Positions 1-11,682 of a DNA stretch of 47,896 bases are shown one piece after another; within the stretch, counting starts at the first letter, position 1, and each line of letters begins with the position of its first letter. The notes beneath the pieces are model-generated. The model saw only the letters and a program-made list of their open reading frames with translations. It was not told the origin of the DNA and did no database searches. Position numbers and translations under genes: made by a program. Source of the stretch: Vitrella brassicaformis (taxonomy: Eukaryota; Sar; Vitrellaceae); NCBI GenBank assembly GCA_001179505.1, contig CDMY01000887.1:107429-155324 (forward strand), given 5' to 3'.

Positions 1-15
1 CCACCCCGCCCCGCC

Positions 16-831
16 CTACGGACCTTTGAGGTTTTTGATGGCGTCTTTGATGGTCTTGCACTCCTTGCCGCCGAACTCACAGGCCTCCTTGAGGGCCTCC
101 GACCCCTCGTCCAGGTTGCTCCGCAGCGATATGCAGGTGTTCATCGGATCGGACGCCTTGCCAAACAACTCGTCAAACTCTGCTCAATAACACAACACAT
201 CACATCACATCACAACACATCACAGAACAAAACAGCCAGAGAGAGAGAGGGACAGGGGGGGAGGGAGAGAAAGGATCCCATCACCACACGAACATTGATG
301 GACTAATGGATGGATGGATGGCGTGGTGTGGTGTGCTGTGGTTGTGTGTGCCTACCGGGTATCTTGGTGACCTTCATGTCGAGTTCGGCCACATCGTCGG
401 GCAGTACCTTGTCCACCAGCTTCACGCCGTCCTCGCCCCAGCCCTCGCGACGAACCACTTTCTGCACACACAAACCAAACGACACCAGCCCCCCCCCCAC
501 ACAACAACAACAACAACAACAACAACACACCAAGCCACACCACACACCCATTCCACCACGCCGGATCCATCCGCCCACACCCTTCCATCCATCCCAACCC
601 ATCCTTATTTCCCACCAGTGCCCATTTGCGGAGCTCCATGCGCTCCCTCTTCATGGTCCAGTCGGCGTCATCGTCCTTGGCCTTGTATTTGCCGGTGAGT
701 TCGTCGACCTCCTTGGCGGCCTTGTCCTTGTCCACCTTGCCGTCGGCGTCCTCGGCGCGCCGGTCGCACAGGCACGCCACCACCTCCTTGTAGTTGGCCA
801 GCTTCGGCACCTTGCTGCCGCCGCAACCCAT
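16..831 (-). CDS. Small dually acylated protein, function unknown
   Basis: Three exons (831-616, 461-356, 179-16) join in phase to give 161 residues. Introns have GT-AG ends and TG-rich 3' ends. The protein starts MGCGGSK: Gly2 is a standard N-myristoylation site and Cys3 a likely palmitoylation site, so it probably sits on the inner face of a membrane. The rest is short, charged and helix-prone, rich in Lys, Asp and Glu, with a few cysteines near the C-terminus. I recognise no family. The start is the only ATG giving the acylation signal. The stop at 16-18 lies within a sequence that could also be read as a splice donor (AAG|GTCCGT), so the last exon might continue beyond the window. It is head-to-head with the gene at 1236. 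Confidence 0.75.
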
Positions 832-1235
832 GCTTACAGCTGGTAGATGGTGGTGCTGGGTACGATAGCTATCTATCTAAGTGGTCTAGGTATCCGACAA
901 GAAAGGCCTGCGTGGCCAGATCCACCACCCTGACGGTCACACAGACAGATACAGAAGGAGAGGCGAGAGAATGATGGCAGGCAGCGGTGGTGGTGGGCAG
1001 ATCTGGTATTATCCCTTTCTCCCCTCCCCGATTGCTCGTCGCTCTCACCTGTGCGCGGAGGATGGATCAGGGGAAAAACGTAACTGAAAACCGAAATTTA
1101 CATCACTCGTGAAACTCAACTGGAACTGGGGGCTGCATGCGGGGGCGTCTTTCTTCGGTTCCTTTCTCCTCTCCCCCTGCCCGACGCAGGTTTGCACAGC
1201 CATGCATGTTGTGACATCCCCCTAGCTGTGTGCAT
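832..1235. promoter_or_regulatory. Divergent intergenic region between the genes starting at 831 and 1236
   Basis: A 404 bp space separates two start codons facing away from each other, so both promoters and 5' untranslated regions must lie here. It holds no convincing gene, no TATA-like element I would defend, and few simple repeats compared with the convergent spaces. Confidence 0.5.
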
Positions 1236-4207
1236 ATGTGTGTCAGGTTCTCTCTGCTGGCCATCATGTGGCCTCTAGCTCTGCTGGTCGTTGGCTGCAC
1301 GCCCCTCGGCCTCGCCAAGTCGCTGCCCATGATCCCAACGGGAGGCGACGTGCCGATGTTGCCTATGCCTGTCAGTGAGTGCAGTCTGCCCCGCATCGAG
1401 TGCAGTGCCGCGGCGCTCGCTCAATTGGCTGCCGTGGTGGCGCCCATGTTCTCGCCCATGCTGCAGTGGCAGCGACAGCTCATCTCCTCCTCTCACAGTG
1501 GCGGTCACCATGGCCTGACAATGATCTGGGTAAACCTGTCAGTCCCTGAAGGCCGCCATCAGGCCGCTCTGGTCTTTCCCCTCTCCGGTGCAGATCGACC
1601 TGTGCCGAGATCTCATCACAGACCCATCGCTGGCGGGCGTCATGGTCTGTGTGCAGCTGCCAGTCCGGCACTATCCAAGGCCGTTTCATTCTGCATTCGT
1701 CTCTGTGTGTGTATGTGTGGTGTGCAGCTCACGTTGTTGGGCAGCCTGGGTGGAGACGGGCTTGGCGTGAGCTGGCAGGCTTACACTTACCTGAGGATGA
1801 TATGTGAGTTCACCCCTGTCATCATGCGAGGCATTTCCGCGGCAATCAACAAGAGCCTCAACAAGGTGAAGCCTGCCACGGAGTTCAAAACTCGGCATCC
1901 GGCGACGGCGAAGGCGCTAGATGAGGTCAAGTCGAAGGTCAAAGTTCTGGCGCTGGCCGTGTTGAAGACAGACAGAATGGCGGACCCCCAGGTAAGCCGC
2001 GCCACGAATCCTTGTATCCATTCGGTTGCTTCCCTCTGCAGCATGAGCGAATCTGTCTGCGAGACTGGAATCGCAAAGGCGCCGAGGCGTGTCCTGAGAA
2101 ATACCCTTACAAATGCTCGCTGGGCTACGAATGCGCAGTGTCCGGCTTCGCTTGTAGAGAGTACCAGCTGCTCAAGTTCCTCGAGAAGGCGCAGGAAAGG
2201 CATACATACACACATCTATCCACGAGAGACACACAATCTCTCTCTGCCTGTTGCCTCTCCTCTTTCCGACACGGCAGGCGCACTGTACCTTGTCGGCTAC
2301 CTGACTGCCTTCCCCCCGACAGCAGGGGCCGCCTTCGCTGTCAGCGCATTGCAGAGGGTCATCCGGAATCGCAATTTGTTTCTGAAGCGGACCCACATCC
2401 ACACGACCGTGATCGAGCTGCTGACCAAGAGGTGGCACGATCTGTCCCTCGCGAAGGCCAGCCGGTACGCCACAGTGGCATGGATCATCACCGTCCTGAA
2501 GAAGAGCCTCCCACTTGCTGGAAACCTGGCACTTGCACCGAGCATCACTCTCTCTAATCCCTGGGGAGCCGTAAGCACACCACACACAAGCACACACACA
2601 GGATCTTGTGTGTGCTTGTGCAGATGGCAATTCACAGGTAGGGGAAATACATCAACCCATAGCGCAACGCCAGGTAATCTCTTATGTGTGCGATACGTGA
2701 AGCGTGAGCCGTTGTGTCGTGTTGTGACAGGAATGAGGTCCCTCCTCGGCTGAGTCCTATCCGCCTCCGGGAGACGCCGCCGGTGACCACTCACATTCTC
2801 AGGCTGCTCGTTTGACTTTCACACCCCTGTCTGATTGTCTGTCTGTCTGTCTGTCTGTCTGTGAGTGCAGTCTGCCCCGCGTCTGTGTCTGATTCAGGTG
2901 GGCGAGCAAGTATGTGCCGTTCCTCTTGAGGAAGCTTCGAGCGGGGATTCCCAAGCTCGGGCGAAAGATCAAGAGGGCCTGCATGAAGCTGCGGGACAAA
3001 ACAGTCCGGCTCTTCTTCCAGATCCTCGGTAAGGAAACGAAAGCCTCCGAGGGGATCAACATGCCAAGCGACAAGGAGATGAAAAAGAAAGTCGATCTTG
3101 TTGGCGCAACTGAGGCGGAAAAGGAGACGTCAGATACATTTTTCAAGACGTAAGGTAGCAGGCATCTGCCAGTGTGGGTGGTGGACGATGGCTCAACAGA
3201 AAACATCGAGGTGTTTGCAGCCTGTTTGGCGGAAAGGAGTGCGTCTATACCACCGACGAGGACGAAGAGGAGGATGAGGAAGAGATCTGCCCTGAGGATC
3301 GTGAGCTGATTGAGCTCGTCGATGGACTCAAACACCACGACTCCATCCACGAGGCAATCGAGGCGGACCGACTGTTTCTACAACAGCAATGGAAAAAGGG
3401 CATCATCAACTGGCAAACGTAAGGGAGTCTCCTTCTATCAAAAGCTGGCTCTGTGGCGGCTGTATGAGGTGTCTCGGCGTGCCTTTGATTGACGATGTCT
3501 CTCAGTCTCGGCGTGTTTTGGGATGAAAAGTACTATCAGACAGTGGCGCGAGAAGAAGAAGAGTTTATGGGCTACTTTCCCCAGCATGCTTCGGTCAGTC
3601 TCCTTAGAGAGGAGGCTTGAAAGACCGATCGGACCGCTTGCAGTTTTCTGGATCTGTCCAATTCTAGGTCAAGGAGGAGGGGCTCATCAAGGCCGAACAT
3701 GATCAGCTCTGCCGTCAGCAAACTACACTTATATCAATCACAGACACTGACCTGTTGTCTCTCGGTGACAAGTTGATATATGTGTGTAGGCACGATTCAG
3801 GACATGGGTTTGGACCAGGTCGGAAAGAAGGCCGAGCAGATTGCGGAGACAATACTTGAGGTCTGTCTCTCTATGAGGCGCAAGGCGCACGCGCATAAAG
3901 TAAAACTCACCTTTGACTGTATTATTGCTACTAGGAGGACGAAGTGCTGGAGACAATTGACGAGACACGTGGCGACCGGCGTTTCGAATTCGAGAGGCTC
4001 AAAACGCTGAAGAAGCTGGAGCAGCGAGAGGCACTGCTGAAGGACAAAGAGAGCCGGCTTGAGGAGCAGTTCAGGAATGATGATTTTACTGTCGACGTCA
4101 TTGTCTACCCGAAGCACAGCAAAACAGAGAAGCTCAGGCGTGCTCCAAAAATAAGTAGAGTCGAAGGTCAGGCCCCGCTGGCCAGACTGTCTGAATTTGA
4201 GCTTTGA
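1236..4207 (+). CDS. Secreted or membrane protein with Cys-rich and coiled-coil parts, unknown
   Basis: Twelve exons keep phase throughout: 1236-1529, 1594-1644, 1728-1991, 2042-2153, 2278-2570, 2624-2637, 2898-3149, 3221-3418, 3506-3593, 3668-3713, 3790-3860, 3935-4207. They encode about 651 residues. The N-terminus is a signal peptide (start at 1236, or 1266 which gives MWPLALLVV). A region near residues 204-240 has spaced cysteines (ICLRDW, EACPEKYPYKC, GYECAV, FAC). A hydrophobic stretch follows (LYLVGYLTAFPPTAGAAF). Exon 8 has an acidic run, and the last two exons are a charged probable coiled coil (FERLKTLKKLEQREALL). Exon 6 is only 14 nt. I recognise no domain; the Cys pattern looks like an alveolate secreted family, which is inference. 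The exon 4/5 join (TGT split across the intron) is the least certain. Confidence 0.65.
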
Positions 4208-5619
4208 ACAAAGCTGATTGATTGATTGACTGACACTCACACATCGAACGAGCCGTTTATGTATGAGGGACGGAAAGCCTCCACCTTTTGGCCCTTTTCA
4301 TGTGCTTTGTGCCGATGGATGACCTCGTTGTTTGAGTACAGACGCGATCGTTTCTTTGTTCTCTCCCGCGCGTCAAGCACACTTGAATACAGCGCTCACA
4401 GAGACACCAGATATCCATTGTGTGTACCATGTTATCATGAGGCGACACACACACACACACACACGTCCATGTCCGCGAACGAGAAGAACAGTGGTGTGCT
4501 GTGAGGGTGAGTGTGTGCATCTGAATTGATGAGTGGATGGATGGATGGCTTTAAGGCCCGCACACCGCTGCCTGCCTGCCTGCCTGCCTGCCGGGCGGAA
4601 TGTAATGTGCAGACAGACACCCCACGCCGACCAACACACACCAACACACGCATACACACAGACAGACGGAGAGTATGTGTGGCTAGTTAGCTTCTTGTGC
4701 AGCCGCATCTCTTCTCACACGCATCACGTGCGGGTGGCCGATGGTGTGAATTGAATGCACTTCTGAGGGAGAGAACCAGCAGTCTGTGAGCAGCGAATGA
4801 GTGAGTGAACGAATGAATCCATCCGTCGACTCGTCCAGCAAGTGTGTGTGTGTGGTTGGGGGAGGGATGGAGGGAGGGCAAGGGGAGGGATGGTTCTGCC
4901 CGTCTGTCTGCCTGCCTCCCTGCCTGCCTGCCTGCCTGCTATCGTAAGTGTAATGTCACTCACCCGGGCTCTCTGTCTGTCTGTCTCTCTCTCTCTCTCC
5001 TTAGTGAGTGAATGGATGGATGGATGGATGAATGGATGGATGCGAGTGGGTGTGAGTGCCCTTCTTTTGCCGTCGTCCGTCCGTGAAGCATGCAGGCCAT
5101 CCTGGCTATGCCATCTGAGGCCTGAGTGAGTGAGCACAAGAGCACCCGACCACACACACATCGATAGAAGGAAGGGAAGATATCAAGGAAGCAAGAAAAG
5201 AGGAGTATCTGCCTATTGCCTGCCTGCCTGCCTGCCTGTAAGTACTTAGCGGACCGACGCACGGATGGGATGGCTGAGTAATTAAACTGACTGTCTGTCG
5301 TGTGCGCGTGTGTGTGCATCATGATGTGTGTGTGGGAGGACTGATAAGCTGACAGATGAATGACCTTCTGCAGGCAATCGATAAGTCGACAACCGTGCAC
5401 TCACATGCACCAATTTCCCAATTTATCAAGAGAATCTCAGTTCTCGACGTGAGTGAGAAGAACAGATGGATTGGCCATAGCACATATGGAGAGGTGTCGT
5501 TGACCATCGAAGGTTCATGCAGTCCATCCATCCATCCCCCCGAAACTCTCCCTCTCTCCCCCTACTCTACATCCTTTCTGTGCACGCTATTTATCGTGTG
5601 TGTGCCGCTGGTTCGTTGG
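4208..5619. other. Convergent intergenic region rich in microsatellites
   Basis: No supportable gene. It contains CTGC tandem repeats (about 4568-4592, 4908-4938, 5218-5238), GATG/GGAT runs (4530-4548, 5009-5041), a CA run (4444-4465), TG runs and TCTC tracts. Open frames here are repeat-encoded low-complexity strings. The 3' ends of the flanking genes point into it. Confidence 0.7.
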
Positions 5620-6943
5620 CTAATCGGAGGGGTCCCAGGCCGGTCCCACAGCCAGGTTGCTGCGGATCTCTGCAGTCCGGTCGGAACCTGCAAAAGCACA
5701 AGAACCACACACACACACACACACAGACACGAGCGTCTCCCTCCCTCCCTCCCTGCCTCTTCCTCTCACTCCCTTATCCCTTCACTGACCGGAGGCGATA
5801 TCGCATAGCAAGGTGCCGCACGAGCAGTATCTGGCGTCGCCGATGCACCGTTCCGTCTGCAGATGCCGGCCCTTGTTGCTGCTGGTGGTGATGGTGTGTG
5901 GGTGTGGCTTGGACACTAACACCGCAGCAGAAGGGTCCGACAACACCGACACATCTGCACACATGGATCCATCCATCCATCCAGTAGATATGGGGGTGGG
6001 TTGGTCAAACAGAGGGAGAAGGGAAACGGACATCCGTCGGCCGCAGCGCACCTTTATCGATTTTGAGGGTGTATCCTCCGGCGAGGTGCAGCGTCATGGG
6101 GCCTTTTCCGCGCTTCTTCTGCTCCACACGCTCCACCCGGAACAACGTGTCCGTCTCCTCGTCAACCTGACACACCACACCACACCACACCACACCACAC
6201 CACACACCACGCACACATGCTGCCACCTGTCTGTCCGTGTCATGATGGATGTGCCTGTGTGCCTGTCTGCCTGCCAGCTCACCTCTACAGCCACGGTGGT
6301 GATGTGTTCGAACGCCCTCAGTGGCAGCCGCTTCGTGACGATGTCCGACAGCAGCACAGTCTGCCCGTAGGTCTGCGTGCCTGAACACATGTATAGGGGA
6401 GGGAGAATGGACCAGAAGTGTTGTGTGACAGTCCATACGGATGGGGCGGGCCCCGTTGGCTGTGAGCAGGACGCCGGCAGGCGACACGTGGCTCTCCTTG
6501 CTCACTGACATGACCAACAGAGCCAGCCAACCAACCCACAACGGGTTCACCACACACAGAAAGGTCACAGTGGACGGATGGATGGATGGGTCAATGTGTT
6601 CCCCCTACCATAGATGCAGGCCATGACGAGCCCGAAGACGATGGCGAGGGTCACGACATACCCGGCCGACAGCCCCAACACCATCCTACGCAGCCGCCGC
6701 ATGCCAGATCTCTCCTTGGCCACCTGCCGGGCGGCGGCGGCCACATCAGCCAACTCGAAACGCCCCTTGCCATCCGTATCCCAACCCTGCCAAGCCACAG
6801 AACCCATCAATCAGATCGCGCTTGTGTGAGGCATCGCTGAGGACCTTGAGGACATTCACGATCTCCTCAGCGAGTTTGCCTGAACCCGCCAGCTCTCGGA
6901 AGGTCTCGGTGCGGCCCTTCGGAGGTAGCGGACCAGACGCCAT
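5620..6943 (-). CDS. EF-hand single-pass membrane protein with Cys-rich C-terminus
   Basis: Seven exons give about 236 residues. Exon 1 ends at an AAG|GTCCTC donor and is followed by a 58-nt intron. Joining them completes an EF-hand: helix EEIVNVLKGW, then the loop DTDGKGRFELAD (residues 36-47) with acidic residues at positions 1, 3, 9 and 12. A basic stretch (GMRRLRR) leads into one transmembrane helix (about 67-90). Next comes SKESHVSPAGVLLTANG and a mixed alpha/beta part. The tail has four cysteines (ERCIGDARYCSCGTLLC) and ends AWDPSD. The order EF-hand, basic linker, TM, SKE/DTEV-like motif recalls a family I associate with dinoflagellates and relatives. The junction before TERCIG (donor GAT|GTCCGT) was chosen by phase; another donor (AAG|GTGCGC) gives a less protein-like tail. 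Confidence 0.72.
6167..6210. repeat. CACAC pentanucleotide-type repeat in an intron
   Basis: A run of CACAC units inside an intron of the minus-strand EF-hand gene. On the transcript it reads as a GTGTG tract. Confidence 0.85.
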
Positions 6944-7325
6944 TGAAAACCTCGCCGGCTGCGGCGCCTCAATATTCTATCCCTCCAAACGAAGTTCGAT
7001 GAAAACGAATGCCAGGGGCAGTCTTCGAGAACGAAAAGAACGCGCACGAGACCGCGGAAGTTAAGAATTTACCTCACCGCGACGTTTCACGATGTACTAG
7101 CCGTCAGGATGCAGAATTGCCCAAAGCTTGTGAGTTCAAACGCCGCAGCCGATTCCTCTGATAAGGTGAGGAAGCCGACCTGCATCCACTCAGGGCGCAG
7201 AATTCCAGCATCTGTCCTCCATCCCTCTCACGTGTGTTATGTGTCCTGCAGTCGGCGGCATGATGGAGCCGACGTGACAGATCTGACCAGCAAGAAACGC
7301 AAGAACGGCCGAGCGCGGGGGTCCA
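6944..7325. promoter_or_regulatory. Divergent intergenic region between the genes starting at 6943 and 7326
   Basis: A 382 bp space between two divergent starts. It includes an ATG at 7109 followed by 18 further codons ending SDK and a GTGAGG donor-like site. That could be an untranslated or alternative first exon of the plus gene, but it does not join in frame to the 7326 exon by any acceptor I tried. No clear core promoter motif is visible. Confidence 0.45.
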
Positions 7326-10234
7326 ATGGCATCTCCGTCAACTGCTGTCGAATCGGACAAGGTGAGAACAAACATCAGAAGAGATCATCCGTCCGGTCCA
7401 TCCACTCAGTCCTCCGTGCTGATTGGTGTATCCTGCTATCAGATAGCAACCGGCTGGTTGCAGCTGTTCAGTGGCATTCTAAGTCTGAACGATGCGGTTT
7501 CTGCGGTGCAGGCCCTCGAAACCAAGGTCAGGGCAGACAGACAGGCCTCGCACGCAGAGAGAGGGATGAGATAGAGATGGACACACTGCACACGTCGATG
7601 GGGGTCTGCTTGGCGTCATTCGCGCTCATGAACGGTCGGTGCAGGCGAGGAATGTGTTTGCGTTGTTGGACCGCTGGACAGCGGGGATAGGCGCTCAGAA
7701 GGCATGCCCACACGTGCGCAAGGTGAGAGAAGATGACAGATCCCATCTCCCCAGCTTAGACACGCTGTCCTCATGCACTCGCATACTTGTGTGTGCCCCT
7801 CCCCCTTGTGTCAGCGCGTGACGGTGCACTGCAAGTTGTGCGTAGATCTGCTAGCGAAGATGGGTATTAGTGATGGCGGTCGAGTAGACTTGAACATACG
7901 GCTGAGCGTCAACGACATCCTTCTCGCGCATCGCCGCCTAGACACTATCGCAGAGACTCTCACACGCGAGGTCTGTTCTACTGAGGCCACAACACAACAC
8001 AACACAACACAGCACAACACACCATGGAAACCGGTGAATCTCGTTCCCCTCTCTCTCCGTGTGGTTTGTTTCTGTCAGTCGTTGTCGCCGCATCCCCTGC
8101 TGGGACTGCCGGACGTGGTCACCTGCGGCCACATCATGCCCCTCCTCGACACCATCACACTCGTCGGATCCCTCAGCCGTACACACCCGGCCGTCAACAC
8201 ATCCCCCGCCATCATGGCGCCCGACCAGCTGCGCATCACCAGCAAGCGGCCCATCCACATGACCCACCAGCAGATGGAGGCCTGGCGACCGCGGCTCCGC
8301 CAGGCCAAGCGGGCCGTGCTGCGCTGCCCTCTAACTACGTCGATGGCGAGACTGGTGGAGGGTGCGCGAGCGAGTCTGATGAGCCTGGAGGCGCACACAG
8401 CGGAGAAGGAGATGGACAGGGCGGTGGAGAGGGAAGGTCCTGACCTGACGTTCTGCGATCGGCCGTTCATCTTCCCACTGCTCGAGAGTGTGGTGGTGAC
8501 GGGCGCGTGGGGCGACGTCGCAGACATGCGGTCGTGGCGGCCGAGGTGCGCTGGAATGAGGCGAATACACAAGAAGAGATGACAACCGTGGTGTGTTGTG
8601 TTGCATTGTTCAGCAATCTCCGGTCGCTCGAGATGCACCCCGCCCCCCGTCTGCCTGGCGAGGCGGAGGTGCCCTCGCCCGTCTATTCTGGTGCCGAAGC
8701 CTGGATGCGGTGGTGTGGGTCGGCCAAGGCGGGCGTGCACACCGCGACACTCGGTGGGTGGGACCTGGCGAATGCCGTCGCGAAGCTGGGACCCTACCTT
8801 GGGCACGTCAAGCGACTCGAGGGGATGGTCGTCGGCAGGCCGCGCTATGTCATCTACTACGACGTCATGCAGCCATCGACGGCCCTCGATGCGCTGCAAG
8901 CGACCATCAAGCCGCCGGGAGGGAAGCTCGATCTGGCCACTATTCGGGTGAGACCAGAAGCAGGAGGACAGGTTTGTGCTCATGCCCACGACACACATGC
9001 ATCTGTGTTGCCTGGTTTCTGTCATACCTGTCTGCTGCAGGAGCTCCATGGCTTCCGTGAGAGCTGCCTGGCGCCCCGCGCCAAGGAGGACTACAGCCAG
9101 AGCGACTTCACCTTTCCAGTCAGCCTGCTGATCGCCATGACCGACGACGACCTGCGCACCTACAAGCCGACACTGATCCTCCTGGCCCCCCTCGCCACAC
9201 GAGTGAGCTTCCCAACCGGCCTGCAGCCAGGCCTGCAGGTGCCCATGGAGATATACCGGCTGCTGCCTTTGCTCACCTTCTCTCGCGCACACACACTGGC
9301 ACTCGACGAGGCATCTGAGGCGCTCGAGCCTCTCCCGCAGGGCCTGCTGTCGTGGTTTGAGCGGCCTTTTCCCGCCGTCTGCACGCTGGACTTGGCTGAG
9401 GGGAGGGGGGAGAGGGGGGAGGCAGTGGTGCATCAAGCAGTCAGGAGCATCAAGCAGCTGCAGACCATCAGGTTCTGGCCTGATGGCTCGGCTGATGACG
9501 ATAGTGATAGTGACGAGGCCAAGTTTGGCTACTCGCTGCCTCTGTGTCTGCGCAACTACTCTGGCAAGGGCCCCTTGTTCCACCTGCAGGGCCATTTCGC
9601 CGACAAAGAGAGGCCGTGGACACTCACTGTAGTCAGCACCGGGCAGACAGGCGAGCCAGCAGACCACATAGAGGAAAGGCCCATCAGCCAGCGGGTACAG
9701 CGCATCACGGCACAGGTCACCACAGTGCAGGCCAGGGCTTCTGATGTCTTCTGCTCCACCTATTCACCGCACGAGCCAGGTTTTGTCGCGGCCCTGGCCG
9801 CTGCGTGTCTGTCTGCCGTCACACAGCTGCCCAGTGTCGATGTGATAGTGTTGGAGTGCACTGAGGGGCCTGTAGACGAGGAGGACTATGAGTGGCACCG
9901 GTGGGATGACGGCATTGAGTGGGATGAGGTGTCGCTGGCGTCATGGAGCGAGGCAGAGAGGCAGGTCAGAATAGATGACGTGTGGGCGGAGGAGCCGCCG
10001 GCCGACCCACCCACACTGCTCGACGCAGTGGAGCTGGCGCGGGTCATTGTGAGGGACTCTGTGCCGGAGCGCACGGTGCTCTTCCGCTCTGACATGGCCG
10101 CTCGTGGGTTTGAGTGTGTGGCGCTGCCTCAGCTAGCCGTAGATTGCCGCATAGAGATCCGCCGGCGAGGCCTCTCAATGCCTGCGGCCGGCCAGAAGAG
10201 AATCACTGACTACTTCACGCCTCTCACTCACTGA
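7326..10234 (+). CDS. 782-residue leucine-rich protein with C-terminal PCNA-interacting (PIP) box
   Basis: Seven exons keep phase: 7326-7361, 7443-7526, 7645-7722, 7815-7970, 8079-8545, 8614-8947, 9041-10234. They encode 782 residues. The exon 5/6 join through a GTGCGC donor fuses two open frames that would otherwise look like separate genes, because an in-frame stop follows at 8580-8582 if the intron is kept. The body has loosely repeated leucine-rich segments (SNLRSLEM, LATIR, VCTLDLAE, KQLQTIRFW), resembling a degenerate F-box/LRR-like protein; no domain is certain. Residues 770-777 are QKRITDYF, an exact match to the PIP-box pattern Q-x-x-I/L/M-x-x-aromatic-aromatic, with the TD pair of high-affinity boxes, five residues from the end. 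This suggests a partner of the sliding clamp in replication or repair. The start at 7326 is the least certain point. Confidence 0.72.
7988..8023 (+). repeat. ACAAC-type pentanucleotide repeat in an intron
   Basis: Tandem CACAA units fill the middle of the intron between 7970 and 8079 of the PIP-box gene. This is an exception to the TG-on-sense-strand rule seen in most introns here. Confidence 0.85.
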
Positions 10235-11682
10235 TGCGTGTGTGTGTGTGTGTATGTGTTTTGTGCATAGTTGCGTCTGCGGATGTCTCCCTTTGGCTGT
10301 GCGTGTCTAGTGTCTCGTTGCATGCTGCATGGCGACATCTACCGAGAGCAGCATGGACCTCTGTGTGTGTGTGTCTCACTGAAAGTCACTTGAACGTGCC
10401 GCTGATTCGTTCATCTCATCATTATGCCGGCCATCAGTCTTGCTGCTTGATGCATGCACCAGGCTCAAACACTTCCTAGCTCTCGGCAGCTCTACAGGTC
10501 TCTGTCTGTCCTCCGCCCGCCCGTGCTTATCGGTTGGTCGGTCCCTCGATCAGACAGACAAGCGTTAAGGCTGATGCTCACTCCACTCACTCCAGTCCCT
10601 CGCGCACACACACGCACACACACACACACGTGGTTGGCCTGAACTCCTCTGCAGCACACTGCTCTGCTATCGTGTGGGGGTGAAACAGGGCTTGGTGACC
10701 TCTGTCTTTCCCCCCCTCACGAAGTGCTCCCACACGCTCCCATCCACGGCATGAAACAAAATCCATTCATTCTCATCAGTCCGTGTAGGTAGAGCATATG
10801 GATGATGGGTATGGGTCGGTAGGGATGTGTCAATCAGTCAAGGCAGGCAAGGGCAAAATAGGAAAGCGTGCAGGCAGTGCCGGCACATCCATGCTGCGTA
10901 GGGTGCGAGGCTACCAGCTCTGGAAACCATCACACCACACACCACACGGACACACGGGAGCCGCCATTCACTCTTTCCTTCAAAAAGATCGGGTGAAGCA
11001 GACAGACAGACAGACCGACACGCAGGGCAGCAGTGGGGTCGGTCCGCCATGGCGTAACCAGGGGGACCTCCCCTCCCCCGCAGGCACTAACCACCCATGC
11101 CGTCAGTAGTATGAATGACCATCGCTACGAAAGGAACCGCATTCTTCGTCCGTGCCGCACCTGGCGCCAGAGCGTTCTTGTGTCCTGTCGGCCCGACCAC
11201 GTATCACCCCCACCAGCGGACGAAAGCTGATGAGGGCGGTCGGCCATCAGGTCGACAGGAGACAAGACCACTGTGAGCAACACGCGGCATACCGACCACC
11301 CAACAGGATGACTTCCACACATCTCATCTCATCACAGCACAACACCCAGCGCACACACAAGACGGCCGAAACAGAGAGAGAGAGAGAGAGAGAGACAGCC
11401 AGCCAGCAAGCCAGGAAGAAGCATCCAATCACACGCGCACACCGACCGACAGACAGACATCCCTCACCGACGCACACGGATGGGTGGCAAAAACGTCCGC
11501 GTGGCCGGTGAGAGTGCCCGCGCATCCGTCCCATGCAGCTGGTCGCGGTCGAGCCGTCCGCAGCGCTCTTTATCTACCCCGCCCGCCCGCTCAAACACTC
11601 ACACGCACCCATCCCTCCACGCAGGCTATGGTGTGTGGTGTGTGGTGTGGTGTGTGTAGTGGTTGTGTGTTGTGTTGGTTGT
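10235..11682. other. Convergent intergenic region, repeats only
   Basis: No gene supported. It contains TG runs just after the stop at 10234, a CA run (10605-10630), GACA units (10999-11018), a GA run (11374-11394) and TGTGGTGTGG units near 11635-11655. Short open frames on both strands lack domain-like composition. Confidence 0.65.

Noticed and set aside
4208-5620. Tandem repeats as a CRISPR array or satellite
   Set aside because: Units are 2-4 nt microsatellites without spacers; CRISPR does not apply to a nuclear genome of this type.
8580-8613. Gene boundary at the stop 8580-8582
   Set aside because: An intron from 8546 to 8613 removes the stop, keeps phase and produces a continuous leucine-rich pattern, so one gene is preferred over two.
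8075-9667. 530-codon open frame on the minus strand
   Set aside because: It is antisense to exons 5-7 of the PIP-box gene, whose plus-strand frame has correct splice phases; the antisense product is low-complexity Arg/Gln/Pro-rich with no motif.
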